Notes: generated from the sequence alone by a model not told the origin. A DNA stretch of 64,000 nucleotides from Prosapia bicincta (GCA_036971475.1 JBAIZL010000376.1:4804001-4868000); one strand, 5' to 3'; positions 1 through 10,050 are shown, numbered from the stretch's first letter. Numbers and translations are program-made.

Positions 1-405
1 TGCGCCCTACAGAGCCCTTTTGAATACACCGAGAAATTCGTTAAAAAACATTTTAGCAATATTATTTCCGGCTGATTTGGTTGCAGCTTATATTTCACCT
101 ACCTGGAGATTTATAATTCTCGTTTTAAAAACGTCATCAACAAATATTTACATATAAAATAATCATAGGAAGAGAAATTTTTAAAATAATATGATGTAAC
201 AGTCGAATGATATATGTTAATGAAAATATTAAACACAGATTAAGGGAATATTTAAATTACGATCAAGTAGGTTGCCATCATTGAAGAATTAAAATCGTCC
301 TCCTCACTCATAAAAGTGTATGATGGATAATTTTTACGAAGATTTAGTGAAGTAAGTCAATTATTTATAGTGATTTGAGCTTTAGAGTGTTTGTAAAACT
401 GAGTA

Positions 406-874
406 TTTTTTTTCCAGGCGAAAAACCTATCAAGGTTATCATCGCCTAACTAAAGTTATTTTGAATAATTATTTCAAAATAAAACTAACCAACTAAACAA
501 AATAAAATAAAATAAATATTTAATACTAAATGTAACTAAAACGAAAGAAACTAAAATTATACATAATTTAAACATTATTAAATAGATTCAGGTGGCTAAG
601 AATGCGATGACACGGTCGATAGCCCTGACATCGTCCCTTAAAACCACCTTTAAACTACCTCGAAGATCGTAACGTATATACAAATTTGTTAACTTATCAC
701 AGATACCAGACAAGACGACGGTTGACCATCTTCTCCAGTAGTTTGCATAAGCAGCTGGTCAGAGAGATGGGTCTGTAACTACTGGGATTAGTTTTGTCCT
801 TCCTTGTTTTAGAAGAGGAATTATTGTCGCTTCTAACCATGCATCGGGAAAACCGTGCTCCTCGAATATACGGT
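406..874 (-). mobile_element. LINE-A fragment with internal deletion, inside BEL gag
   Basis: A T-run at 406-413 is followed by the family-A 3' hairpin, the 3' UTR and the antisense of the ORF2 C-terminus. At about 768 the sequence jumps about 1.8 kb into antisense RT sequence, and at 874 it meets BEL gag. The same chimera, with the same breakpoints, occurs at 12482-12950 in copy B, so it predates the duplication of the BEL element. I find no target-site duplication. Confidence 0.8.
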
Positions 875-1611
875 CAACGTAGTCTTTTTCAAATGTCTGT
901 TAATAATTTAGACGCACAGACTCGACTTAATTTCGAAACTAGATTGGGAACAAATGAAATGCCCACATATAAACTTTTAAACGATTTCGTCACTGAGCAG
1001 GCTAGGGCCTTGGAATTACTTAACCAACCTTCTGCCGCGGCTTCTACTAACACGAAGTCCACTCAGCAACCCCGCGTACTAATCTCTTCAGTAAATAAAC
1101 CTGATTCACAAGGGGCCCATTGTTTAAACTTTGACCACGTCGAAACTAACCTTGATGCTGAACATAGTCCAATTGTCCAGCCGTTGACGTCGTACGTCAC
1201 TCCGACTATACCCGGGTCTACAAAATATGCGCACGAACTTAGACATGCGACGCCAAGTCCTATACGGCCGTTTACCGGGCCACGACAAGGGAATCTACCA
1301 CCGGTTATTAATACGCCCATACTGTCAGTTTTCGCCACCGGGTGCCACCTCTTAATATGGCTCAGGACAACGTTTCTACTACACACGCGGGCATGTGCTA
1401 CTATTGCGGCGAAGGTCATCGTATTGTTAATTGTCAGGTTTTTCTTGAATTAACCGCTCCTGGACGCAAGGCTGCCATTGTAAAATTACAGCGGTGTTTA
1501 AATTGTCTTGGATCTCACTTCCAAGCCAAATGTAAATCGATTCAACGTTGCAAACAGTGCAACGATTCACATCACACGCTACTACATGACAACCCGCCGT
1601 CACAACAGTGA
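794..1611 (+). pseudogene. gag: BEL/Pao gag remnant with CCHC zinc knuckle (copy A)
   Basis: The reading frame opens in antisense LINE-A sequence (794-874, about 27 residues that are not gag). It then enters a DUF1759-like gag segment, typified by TRLNFETRLGTNEMPTY and a following Leu-rich helix, as in BEL/Pao Gag. The zinc knuckle CYYCGEGHRIVNC (CX2CX4HX4C), followed by a Cys/His-rich stretch, lies in another frame starting at 1342. A frameshift around 1340-1400 therefore separates capsid and nucleocapsid parts. The true Gag N-terminus is missing, replaced by the LINE fragment. Gag would package the element's RNA. This copy cannot make an intact one, and LINE A1 cuts the strand 80 bp downstream. 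Confidence 0.75.
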
Positions 1612-1690
1612 CTAGTCACACCGCGACGCCCTAGTTCAACTATTCGCCGTATACCCAATGCTCAATTACAACCTCATTCGCTTTCGTGCA

Positions 1691-2197
1691 CCCCGCAGGG
1701 GGGTGCGGACTAGCCGCACCTACGAGGGATTTGGCGTCCCTCGCGGTACCCTAGCCTAACACCACACCACTCACAAAGCATAAACACACACACATACACA
1801 CACCAACACAATCTATACACATTTTAACACTTACATCTTCTCTTAGGGAATTTTGACTGGTCAGAACCGTTGCGCGTTGGGAGTGCTGAAAAGTCCAGAG
1901 CTTGACAAACTCTGGTCTGGGACGCTGCTGTGAGCTTGCTCTGCCGAAGACGTATGCGCGGTTGCTGGTCCGCTAGCCACTTCGGTCCTTGGTCAGGGAG
2001 TGTCCGCGGTGCACAGGTGTCGGAGCCTGTGCACAGTATTACGAGTTCTCGACTGATGCCCATCCAGTCGAGCTAAGGAGGAAACTATGGGCCCCAGAGT
2101 TCCGGGGGTTGGAAATGATCGAAAGTGATCCATGGGTGTACCCGTTCTCATAGTCTCGCCCGTAACGCCTGACACGATGGTTAGCTTAAAACTATTT
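1691..2197 (+). promoter_or_regulatory. LINE A1 structured 5' UTR / probable internal promoter
   Basis: The first 53 nt form three consecutive perfect hairpins: CCCC/GGGG (1691-1701), GGTGCGG/CCGCACC (1702-1720) and CGAGGGA/TCCCTCG (1723-1743). A CA-rich stretch follows at about 1780-1805 and varies in length between copies. Further hairpins are GTGCACAGG/CCTGTGCAC (2009-2034), CTCGACTG/CAGTCGAG (2048-2072) and CCCCAGA/TCCGGGG (2092-2107), just upstream of ORF1. Sequence and folding are shared by LINE-A, LINE-B and C1. LINEs need an internal promoter, and this region must contain it; I cannot point to the initiator itself. Confidence 0.7.
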
Positions 2198-3556
2198 ATG
2201 GAAAACCAACAAAAGTCCAACAAACCAATCAACCAGAGTAGTGTAAAGAGGCGTCGTGAGGTTTCTCCGAAGATGCCTAGCGAAGTAAACGTGACGAGTA
2301 AAGAAATGCATGTAGCATCAGCCAAACTACCGCCTAAGTTTTTAATTGTTTCATGTGCAGACGAAGGAAAAGATCTATCGAAGGTATCGCCTTTTCTCAT
2401 AAATAAGGCGATAACTGCATGTGCAGCAGGACCTGTCGCTTCCATAAAAAAGTTGCGAAATGGAACACTGCTGTTAGAAACAATTAGTTCGAAGCAATCA
2501 CAATATTTGCTGAAAATGACCTCCTTCTTTGATCAGGTCAAGGTTTCGGTGGCCCCCCACAAAACCTTGAACTCATCAAAGGGAGTAATATCATGCAGGG
2601 ATCTTTTGTACGTCTGTGAGGATGAAATAAGATCTGAACTGGAATCGGAAGGTGTAACAGAAGTCGTACGAATTATGAGAATGGAAAACGGTCAGAGAGT
2701 TCCAACAACATCATTAATCCTGACATTCGGGAATCCATCTATCCCGGAATATTTACATGCTGGCTATCAACGGCTTCCTGTTAGGCCCTACGTTCCCAAT
2801 CCACGGCGGTGCTTTAAATGCCAACGTTTTGGACACGTAAGTTCTTCTTGCTCCAAGCCAGAGGTATGCGGACAGTGTGCATCTGAAGGCCATACTGATA
2901 AGGTTTGCACAAGTGCTCCGAAATGCCCAAACTGTGCTGGTGATCACCCTGCTCGCTCCTTTAACTGCCCAAAGTTCAAGGAGGAGAAAGCGATCCTCAG
3001 CATAATGGCAAAGGATAAAACATCTTTCCACGAAGCGAAAAAGAAGTTCAAGTTAACTCATCCTAGACTTGAAACGAAATCTTATGCCTCAGCTACCACC
3101 ACTGAGAAGTCGTGTTCCAACTGCGTTGAGCTAAACAAAAAAATTGAAGTTCTCACTGAGCAAGTTAGCCAGTTATTAGCATTGGTGACGAAAAATTCTG
3201 TTTCCAACCTAAAGAATAACGTTGAATGTGCGGAAAAATCTCCAGTGCCAGTTACCTCTGCGAAAATTAAAAGAAATAAAACACTATTAGAGACAAGTGA
3301 TAAAATCGTAAAAACTACTCCTAATACGAGTAACAAAAATAATAACAAAGCTGCACCTGTGAAAGTAGGTGCAAAACCACAAACGACTCAAAAGAGGACC
3401 ATTTCAAACTCCTCTTCTGAGTCGAAAAACTCTTCTGATTCCACCACTACAATAGTGGTGATGGAATCTGATGACTCTCTGCCTGGAACGTCCAACATTC
3501 CAGGCCAGCGAATTTGCAATGACACCAGTGAGAGCCAGGTGAATCCATTTCACTAA
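2198..3556 (+). CDS. LINE A1 ORF1, RNA-binding Gag-like protein
   Basis: ORF1 proteins coat the LINE RNA and form the ribonucleoprotein. This one (452 aa) has a basic N-terminus and a central RRM-like region around SIKKLRNGTLLLE. Three zinc knuckles follow at about residues 205-260: CFKCQRFGHVSSSC and CGQCASEGHTDKVC (both CX2CX4HX4C) and CPNCAGDHPARSFNC. Then come a heptad-type coiled coil (ELNKKIEVLTEQVSQLLAL) and a Lys/Ser/Asn-rich tail. The frame is open from 2132, but I start at the ATG at 2198. LINE-B and C1 have their ORF1 start at the equivalent ATG, while their upstream codons are out of frame or stopped; in copy A4 the upstream frame is also lost. The stop is 6 nt before ORF2, in the same frame. 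Confidence 0.85.
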   Translation: MENQQKSNKPINQSSVKRRREVSPKMPSEVNVTSKEMHVASAKLPPKFLIVSCADEGKDLSKVSPFLINKAITACAAGPVASIKKLRNGTLLLETISSKQSQYLLKMTSFFDQVKVSVAPHKTLNSSKGVISCRDLLYVCEDEIRSELESEGVTEVVRIMRMENGQRVPTTSLILTFGNPSIPEYLHAGYQRLPVRPYVPNPRRCFKCQRFGHVSSSCSKPEVCGQCASEGHTDKVCTSAPKCPNCAGDHPARSFNCPKFKEEKAILSIMAKDKTSFHEAKKKFKLTHPRLETKSYASATTTEKSCSNCVELNKKIEVLTEQVSQLLALVTKNSVSNLKNNVECAEKSPVPVTSAKIKRNKTLLETSDKIVKTTPNTSNKNNNKAAPVKVGAKPQTTQKRTISNSSSESKNSSDSTTTIVVMESDDSLPGTSNIPGQRICNDTSESQVNPFH

Positions 3557-3562
3557 AATACG

Positions 3563-6500
3563 ATGTCCACACCTAAACAATCCGTGATTCAGTGGAACAT
3601 TAACGGTGTTAAAAGTCACATTGAGGATCTCAAACTAATTGTAAGGGATGTGTCCCCTATGTACATTTGTATTCAGGAGACACATCTCCATGCATCGCAC
3701 AATTTCCATCTAAGGGAGTATTCAGTTTACAGATCGGACTTCGTTACAGAAAATCGAGCTAGAGGTGGCGTAGCCATTCTAGCCCGCGACTGTGTCGACG
3801 CCGTTTCTCTGAACTTAATAACTCCCTTACAAGCAGTAGCAATTCAAACAGCTGTTCCATACAAACTCACTCTCTGTTGTGTCTACCTCCCACCAAGTGA
3901 CAACCTGCAACAGAGAGATCTTGTAGACCTTATGAATCAGTTGCCGCCTCCGTTTTTATTAGTGGGCGATTTCAATGCCCACCATGTTTCATGGGGTTCC
4001 CCAGAATGCAACCCGCGAGGTAATCTGATCGAAAGCATCAGATCGGAACTGGATTTATACTTGCTAAATGACGGTTCTCAGACACATTTAGCAGCGTCAA
4101 CAGGTGGATGGACAGCTGTAGACTTGTCATTATGCAGTCCTGTCTTGGCTACAAGGCTAAAATGGTCAGCATTGCCTGATCTTTACAGTAGCGACCACAT
4201 TCCTATTGAGATCTCCTCACCCTGTTGTGTTCGACATCCCCGTTGGATTCTGAAAAAAGCCAACTGGGAACAATTTTCACAAGATCTAGAATCACTGGAC
4301 GTGGATTACTTGGCTCCCATTGATGACATTGTCAATTCATTTACAAAAACCGTTTTGAATGCCGCCGGAAAGGCAATTCCGAAAACCTCATCCAAACCAC
4401 GACGACCACCTGTTCCGTGGTGGAATGATGAGTGCACTGTGATCCTTCGTCAACGGAGAAAAGCTTTGAACCAGTTCAAGAGACATCCAACAAGTGAAAA
4501 CCTGGAAAAATATAAAATCTTCCGTGCGAAAGCACGGAGAATATTTAGGCAAAGTAAACGAGAATCATGGTCGCAGTACATTGGCACAATTACAAGAACT
4601 ACAGCTCCATCCACAGTATGGAAGAAATTACGATCAGTCTGTGGCATTTCCGTTCCGATGCCATTAATTTCAGTAAGGCATCCGGATGGAGTTATGACCA
4701 CGGACTGTGAGGAAATTGCCAATGTGCTAGCGTTATCGTTTTCAAAACATTCTTCATCTTCTGCATACAAGGACACTTTCCAGGTGTACAAACGTAAACA
4801 GGAATCCTTACCTTTCACCGTTGGAGTGTCTGGAGATTCTTGTTTAAATAACCATTTCTCTATCGACGAACTAGAGTCAGCTCTCTCGTCAACGAAGGAT
4901 TCTGCTCCAGGCCCGGATGATATTGTATACTCCATGATTAAAAATCTACCACCGTCGGCAAAACTAGTTCTCCTTCTGATATACAACCGTATATTCGAGG
5001 AGCACGGTTTTCCCGATGCATGGTTAGAAGCGACAATAATTCCTCTTCTAAAACAAGGAAAGGACAAAACTAATCCCAGTAGTTACAGACCCATCTCGCT
5101 GACCAGCTGCCTATGCAAACTACTGGAGAAGATGGTCAACCGTCGTCTTGTCTGGTATCTAGAAACAAACAAACTTCTTTCTAACGTTCAGTGTGGTTCC
5201 AGACAAGGACGTTCATCAGTTGACCAATTGGTTTTGTTGGAGTCAGCTATACAGAATGCCTTCATCTTACGACAAACACTGGTAGCTGTTTTCTTTGACC
5301 TTGAGAAGGCATATGACATGGCATGGAGAAGAGGAATTTTGAACATATTGAAATCATGGGGTATACAAGGTAACATTCTTGCTTTTATAAAAAATTATTT
5401 GAATAACAGGACTTTCCGTGTACGTCTAGGAGGCATATATTCTGATCGTTGCGAACTAGAGAATGGTGTACCACAGGGTGGCGTTTTGAGTGTGACGCTG
5501 TTTGCTGTTGCCATTAACAGCGTCACCTCAAACGTACAGTCACCGGTCCATTGTTCAATGTTTGTAGACGATTTTTGTATATATATGGCTGCTAGAAGTA
5601 TGGCAACAGCGGAAAAATCCTTACAATTAGTAATTAATAAATTGCAAGAGTGGACCAAATCTACGGGCTTCAAGTTTTCGGCTTCGAAGACCCAGTGTAT
5701 AGCATTTAGTCGTCGCAGGCAACACCAGGAACCTATTCTTTATCTTGATGGTACGCGGCTTCAAACCGCGGATAATGTGAGATTTTTGGGTCTTTTATTG
5801 GATAAAAGACTTTCGTGGAATCCGCATGTGCGTGATTTGAGGACCCGGTGCAGCAAGATATTGGATATGTTGAGAGTTCTAAGTGGTACAAATTGGGGAG
5901 CAGACAGAACCTGTATGCTCCGTTTCTATCGCGCCGTTGTCAGATCGCGCATAGATTACGGCTGTATAGCCTATTCATCTGCTCGACCTACGGTTCTGAA
6001 ACTCCTGGATTCAATACATCACGCTGGTCTTAGACTTTCTACTGGTGCTTTTAGATCAAGCCCAATCTCCAGCCTTCTAGTTGAAGCTGGAGAACCATCT
6101 CTCTCTATGCGACGTCAAATGCTACAAATTTCTTATTACACTGGTCTTCGAAGTAAACCTAAACATCCGGCATTCAAAGCAGTTTTTGATAACCACCTCG
6201 AAGATCGTTACAATGTGCGTCAACGTTCAACTGCTCCCTTCGGGATAAGAACGTTGCGCATTTTTAATAATCTAAATTTAGAACATCCACCTATATTCGA
6301 ACGAACATCATGCTACATCCCTCCATGGACAATACAAAAGCCAAAATGTGACTTCTCATTGTCCATGTACCTAAAACACAATACTCCTGACGTTATTTAT
6401 CGTCAGGAGTTTTTGCAGATTCAACAAACTCACCAACACACTGTGACTATATTCACAGACGGTTCAAAACTGGATAATGGGATAGGTTGTGCATTTTATA

Positions 6501-7246
6501 TGGAAGGACAAACTTTCACTTATGGATTGCCCTCAGCCTGTAGCGTTTTTACTGCAGAACTTTATGCAATTTTCCAAGCTTTAAGATCAATTCCGTCTGC
6601 AAAATCTAAATATCTTGTGTGTTGTGATTCCAAAAGTGCTCTCCAGGCTATTCAGGAAATGTACACTAAAAACCCTTTAGTTGGAGACATCTTGTGCTCT
6701 ATACACAGGCTCCAATTACGAGGTGTTGAGGTGTCATTTCTCTGGGTGCCTGGTCACTGTGGAATATTCGGAAACACTAAAGCAGATGAAGGTGCAAAAT
6801 TAGCTACAGGTATGTTGCCATCGACACAACGTGTGATGGCATCAGATTTTGTATGCAAAGTTAAATCTACACTATTCTCTGTTTGGAACGAAGAATGGCA
6901 AAATGTAAATAGAAACAAGCTGAGGGATATCAAAAATACCGTCCGACCATGGAGGACATCTGTTCGTTCGAATCGTAGGGAGGAAGTGGTGGTTACTCGA
7001 CTTCGCATCGGCCACTCTTTGTTAACGCATGGATGGTTGATGCGACATGAGGATCCACCACTATGTCCGTTTTGTAGAAATAATATTACAATCAAGCATA
7101 TCCTGCTTGATTGTAATGAGTTGACAAATTTGTATATACGTTACGATCTTCGAGGTAGTTTAAAGGTGGTTTTAAGAGACGATGTCACGGCTATCGACCG
7201 TGTCCTCGCTTTCTTACGCCATCTTAATCTAATTAATAATATTTAA
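3563..7246 (+). CDS. LINE A1 ORF2: endonuclease-reverse transcriptase-RNase H
   Basis: 1227 aa. The protein nicks the target and reverse-transcribes the element RNA onto it. The APE-type endonuclease has N12, E39, GDFNAHH at 135-141, D187 and SDH at 210-212. RT has FFDLEKAYD near D579 and FVDD at 667-670. RNase H has FTDGS (D966), E999, D1022 and the WVPGHCG histidine (H1065). A C-terminal zinc motif is C1168, C1171, H1179, C1184. All expected catalytic residues are present. The only oddity is a 4-residue in-frame deletion just after the SDHIPIEIS segment of the endonuclease, compared with the 1231-aa products of A2 and A4. This may weaken nicking. It is preceded by TAA and two codons in frame with ORF1. 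Confidence 0.93.
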   Translation: MSTPKQSVIQWNINGVKSHIEDLKLIVRDVSPMYICIQETHLHASHNFHLREYSVYRSDFVTENRARGGVAILARDCVDAVSLNLITPLQAVAIQTAVPYKLTLCCVYLPPSDNLQQRDLVDLMNQLPPPFLLVGDFNAHHVSWGSPECNPRGNLIESIRSELDLYLLNDGSQTHLAASTGGWTAVDLSLCSPVLATRLKWSALPDLYSSDHIPIEISSPCCVRHPRWILKKANWEQFSQDLESLDVDYLAPIDDIVNSFTKTVLNAAGKAIPKTSSKPRRPPVPWWNDECTVILRQRRKALNQFKRHPTSENLEKYKIFRAKARRIFRQSKRESWSQYIGTITRTTAPSTVWKKLRSVCGISVPMPLISVRHPDGVMTTDCEEIANVLALSFSKHSSSSAYKDTFQVYKRKQESLPFTVGVSGDSCLNNHFSIDELESALSSTKDSAPGPDDIVYSMIKNLPPSAKLVLLLIYNRIFEEHGFPDAWLEATIIPLLKQGKDKTNPSSYRPISLTSCLCKLLEKMVNRRLVWYLETNKLLSNVQCGSRQGRSSVDQLVLLESAIQNAFILRQTLVAVFFDLEKAYDMAWRRGILNILKSWGIQGNILAFIKNYLNNRTFRVRLGGIYSDRCELENGVPQGGVLSVTLFAVAINSVTSNVQSPVHCSMFVDDFCIYMAARSMATAEKSLQLVINKLQEWTKSTGFKFSASKTQCIAFSRRRQHQEPILYLDGTRLQTADNVRFLGLLLDKRLSWNPHVRDLRTRCSKILDMLRVLSGTNWGADRTCMLRFYRAVVRSRIDYGCIAYSSARPTVLKLLDSIHHAGLRLSTGAFRSSPISSLLVEAGEPSLSMRRQMLQISYYTGLRSKPKHPAFKAVFDNHLEDRYNVRQRSTAPFGIRTLRIFNNLNLEHPPIFERTSCYIPPWTIQKPKCDFSLSMYLKHNTPDVIYRQEFLQIQQTHQHTVTIFTDGSKLDNGIGCAFYMEGQTFTYGLPSACSVFTAELYAIFQALRSIPSAKSKYLVCCDSKSALQAIQEMYTKNPLVGDILCSIHRLQLRGVEVSFLWVPGHCGIFGNTKADEGAKLATGMLPSTQRVMASDFVCKVKSTLFSVWNEEWQNVNRNKLRDIKNTVRPWRTSVRSNRREEVVVTRLRIGHSLLTHGWLMRHEDPPLCPFCRNNITIKHILLDCNELTNLYIRYDLRGSLKVVLRDDVTAIDRVLAFLRHLNLINNI

Positions 7247-7362
7247 ATTTTGTATAATTTTAGGTTCTTTAGTTTTAGTTAATTACAATTAGTTTTAAAC
7301 ATTTATTTTGTTTAGTCTTATTTGTGTAATATTTTAATATTTATTATTAACAAACCTTAGTT

Positions 7363-7394
7363 AGGCGATGATAACCTCAATAGGTTTTTCGCCT
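7363..7394 (+). other. LINE-A 3'-terminal RNA hairpin
   Basis: Nested stem AGGCGA...TCGCCT (7363-7368 with 7389-7394) encloses AACCT...AGGTT (7373-7377 with 7382-7386). It directly precedes the poly(A). All LINE-A 3' ends carry it, and LINE-B carries a covarying version. By analogy with LINE 3' stem-loops bound by reverse transcriptase, it is the likely RT recognition element; that role is inference. Confidence 0.8.
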
Positions 7395-7504
7395 GGAAAA
7401 AAAAAAAAAAAAAAAAAAAAAATCGCTTTCGTGCAACATTCAGTCTTCTCTGGCCCTGTTGGGAACCGCGCAAGTAGTCATTCAGGACCACTACGGTTAA
7501 CCTC

Positions 7505-10041
7505 GTTCATTTAGAGCCATCATCGACCCCGGCAGCCAGATATCCGCTATTACGAAGACTCACGCAAATACTCGCTAATGGGACTTGCACCATTATTCAC
7601 GGGCAGCCGTCAGCGCTCAATACCAGTTTAGGTTGGTTCGTTTTGGGATCCATACGTTACAGCATGTCACAACAGCCGAGAATGTTCATTACCTCGTTAA
7701 AGTCCATCGATGACAGTATTCGACGTTTCTGGGAAGTTGAAGAAGTCGCTACGTCTAATTGCCTGAGCCCCGACGAACAACATTGTGAAACCTTGTTTAC
7801 TACCACTACTAAGCGCGACGAAACAGGGAGATATATTGTCGCTCTCCCATTTAAACCTGAAGCCAGACCGCTTAAATCAAACCGCAACGTTGTCCTCGCT
7901 AGTCACCATGCTTTGGAACGACGTCTAAACCGTCAACCGGATGTCGCCAGGCAATATCACCAGTTCATGGCTGAATATATAGCACTAGGGCATATGTACC
8001 CCGCGCTCAAAGCTTCTGATTATCTGATTCCGCACCATTGCGTCTTCAAGACCACCAGCTCTACTACTAAGCTTCGTGTGGTATTCAATGCCTCTTCACC
8101 TGATTGTCACGCAAATTCTCTTAACCAACAAATGTTGTCCGGTCCTAAACTGCAGAAGGACTTGGCCAACTTAATCATTTCATTCCGGTTGTATGTTCAC
8201 GCCGTCTGTGCCGATATAAAAATGATGTAGCGCTAAATTTCAGTACGCCCTGAAGATCGCTTTCACCAGCACATACTTTACCGACCGTCACCTCAATCTC
8301 CGTTGGTCGAATACGATTTAGCTACTGTCACTTACGGACTAACTCCTTCTGCTTACTTAGCTCTGCGCACGCTCGAGCAGCTCGTAAAGGACGAGGGAGA
8401 CAGATACCCTACCGCGTCACACGCCATACTTTATCAGACTTATGTTGATGATGTCGTCACTGGCGCCGATACGCCCGAAGACGCTAAGTCGTTAATACAG
8501 CAACTTATTGACATTTTCGCTCAGGCAGGCCTGGAGCTCAGAAAGTGGTCGTCAAGTAAACCCTCGTTACTGTCAACGTTACCTTCTTCTCACCTGGAGA
8601 ACCCTCTATTGTTCCAGGACGATTCCGCCGCCATTAAAATATTAGGACTTCAATGGAACCCCTCGTCTGACTCGTTTTCTTACCAAATTCAGAATTTCAC
8701 GTCGGTGCCTACAAAGCGCACCATATTATCTTATGTCGCTAGGACTTTTGACCCACTTGGCTTCTTAACGCCTATTACTTTCAGGATCAAGTCTTTTCTC
8801 AAACGCTTGTGGCTCGAAAAGTTATCATGGGATCAGCCTTTACCAACCCCGCTTTTAAATCATTGGGACAGCTTCATTGTCCATTTCGATTGTCTGTCTT
8901 CTATCCAAATACCTCGACACGTCGGCACCCGATCGGCCAAGCATCACCTATTAGGGTGTTGTGATGGGTCCGAAGCTGGCTACGACGCCGCCATATATCT
9001 GAGAACCGAATTTGCTGGAGTCGTCACCGTCAGTCTTTTGAAGACCAAAAGTAGGGTAGCTCCAGTCAAACTGCTTACTATACCTCGCATGGAACTTTGT
9101 GGCGCAGTCTTGCTGGCCAAACTGTATAAGTCGATCCAACCCGTTCTAAACTTCATTTCTGTTGCCGATACGCTGTTCTTTACCGATTCTGAAATTGTGC
9201 TCTACTGGATCAATACCCCGCCTCATCTATTGAAGACTTTTGCTGCCAACCGCGTTACTGAAATCGTCTCAAATACATCCATGGAACGTTGGTTCCATGT
9301 CTCGACTGCTGACAACCCCGCGGACGTTGCTTCCCGCGGGTGTCTACCGGATCAGCTTGCTGAACATCCGCTTTGGTGGCACGGCCCCCCATGGGCGTTA
9401 CAGTGTCCTACCACGTGGAACTTGTCTAAACCTACCGGCCTTAACCCGGACCAGACTGAAAATAAGTCTGAGCCTAGAATTCTGTGTACGGCTGTTCAAG
9501 AGCCTAATCGACTATTGGAAGTAATAGAACGACATTCGAACTTAACAACCCTTCATCACGTCTTCGCCTATGTCTTGCGCTTCGTGAAAAATTGTCGTCA
9601 TAAAAGCCAGGCCACCAGCCATTGTCATAACACTCGCTACAAGGCTAAAGCCACATCGACCAAAACTCCGCTGACAATACCGTCCGTGCAAGAATTGGGT
9701 AACGCCAGAGATTTATGCGTTAAATTAATACAAGGGCAGGCATTCAGCGAAACTTTGCAACGGCTCCGCCTCGGCACTCGCATTGGCGACCAGCTACGTA
9801 GTCTAACACCGTTTATCGACGCCCAGGGTTTACTCAGGGTGGGCGGTAGGCTTAATCACTCGGACATGGGTTATGGAGCTAAGCATCTTATTTTACTACC
9901 CAAACACCATCACTACGTCAACCTGATTTGTGACCACTATCACAAGTTGGCCTTACATGCCGGACCGCACACTACTCAAGCCTTGATCAACGGCGAAGAT
10001 TGGATCATCGCTCTGCGGTCTTTACTTCGACAACGCAATAA
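7505..10041 (+). pseudogene. pol: BEL/Pao pol part 1 (protease, RT, RNase H), copy A
   Basis: The aspartic protease motif IIDPGSQISAIT lies at about 7519-7554. A deletion of about 290 bp follows directly; copy B still has that segment at about 13890-14173. The RT frame begins at about 7560. The catalytic YVDD is at 8441-8452, a Peptidase_A17-type segment (LLTIPRMELCGAVLL) near 9070, RNase H TDSE near 9183, and an HHCC zinc-binding region near 9910-9970. Two stop codons interrupt RT, TAG at 8228 (copy B has TAC) and TAA at 8234 (both copies). The element would replicate through an LTR-type DNA intermediate, but this copy cannot make a full Pol. The frame runs into the LINE tail at 10051. Confidence 0.85.
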
Positions 10042-10050
10042 TGCGTGCAT

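Larger units (their letters stand above)
1691..7422 (+). mobile_element. LINE A1: full-length I-like non-LTR retrotransposon
   Basis: The element starts CCCCGCAGGGG at 1691 and ends in a 26-base A run at 7422. It is flanked by a perfect 13-bp target-site duplication, TCGCTTTCGTGCA, at 1678-1690 and 7423-7435. The empty site is preserved in BEL copy B at about 13754-13766, which confirms both boundaries. Contents: structured 5' UTR, ORF1, ORF2 with EN-RT-RNase H-CCHC, and a short 3' UTR with terminal hairpin. The RNase H domain downstream of RT places it in the I group of LINEs; I cannot assign the exact clade. Both ORFs are open, so it is recent. Confidence 0.95.

Noticed and set aside
1691..1760. 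HDV-like ribozyme at the LINE 5' end
   Set aside because: I can see simple stacked hairpins but not the nested double pseudoknot with a seven-base P1 starting at the first nucleotide. Kept only as a test in the findings.
4450..5067. Long open frames antisense to LINE ORF2 (also at 21361-21978, 55455-56072 and similar places)
   Set aside because: They recur at identical positions opposite every LINE copy and follow the codon structure of the sense strand; shadows, with no domain of their own.
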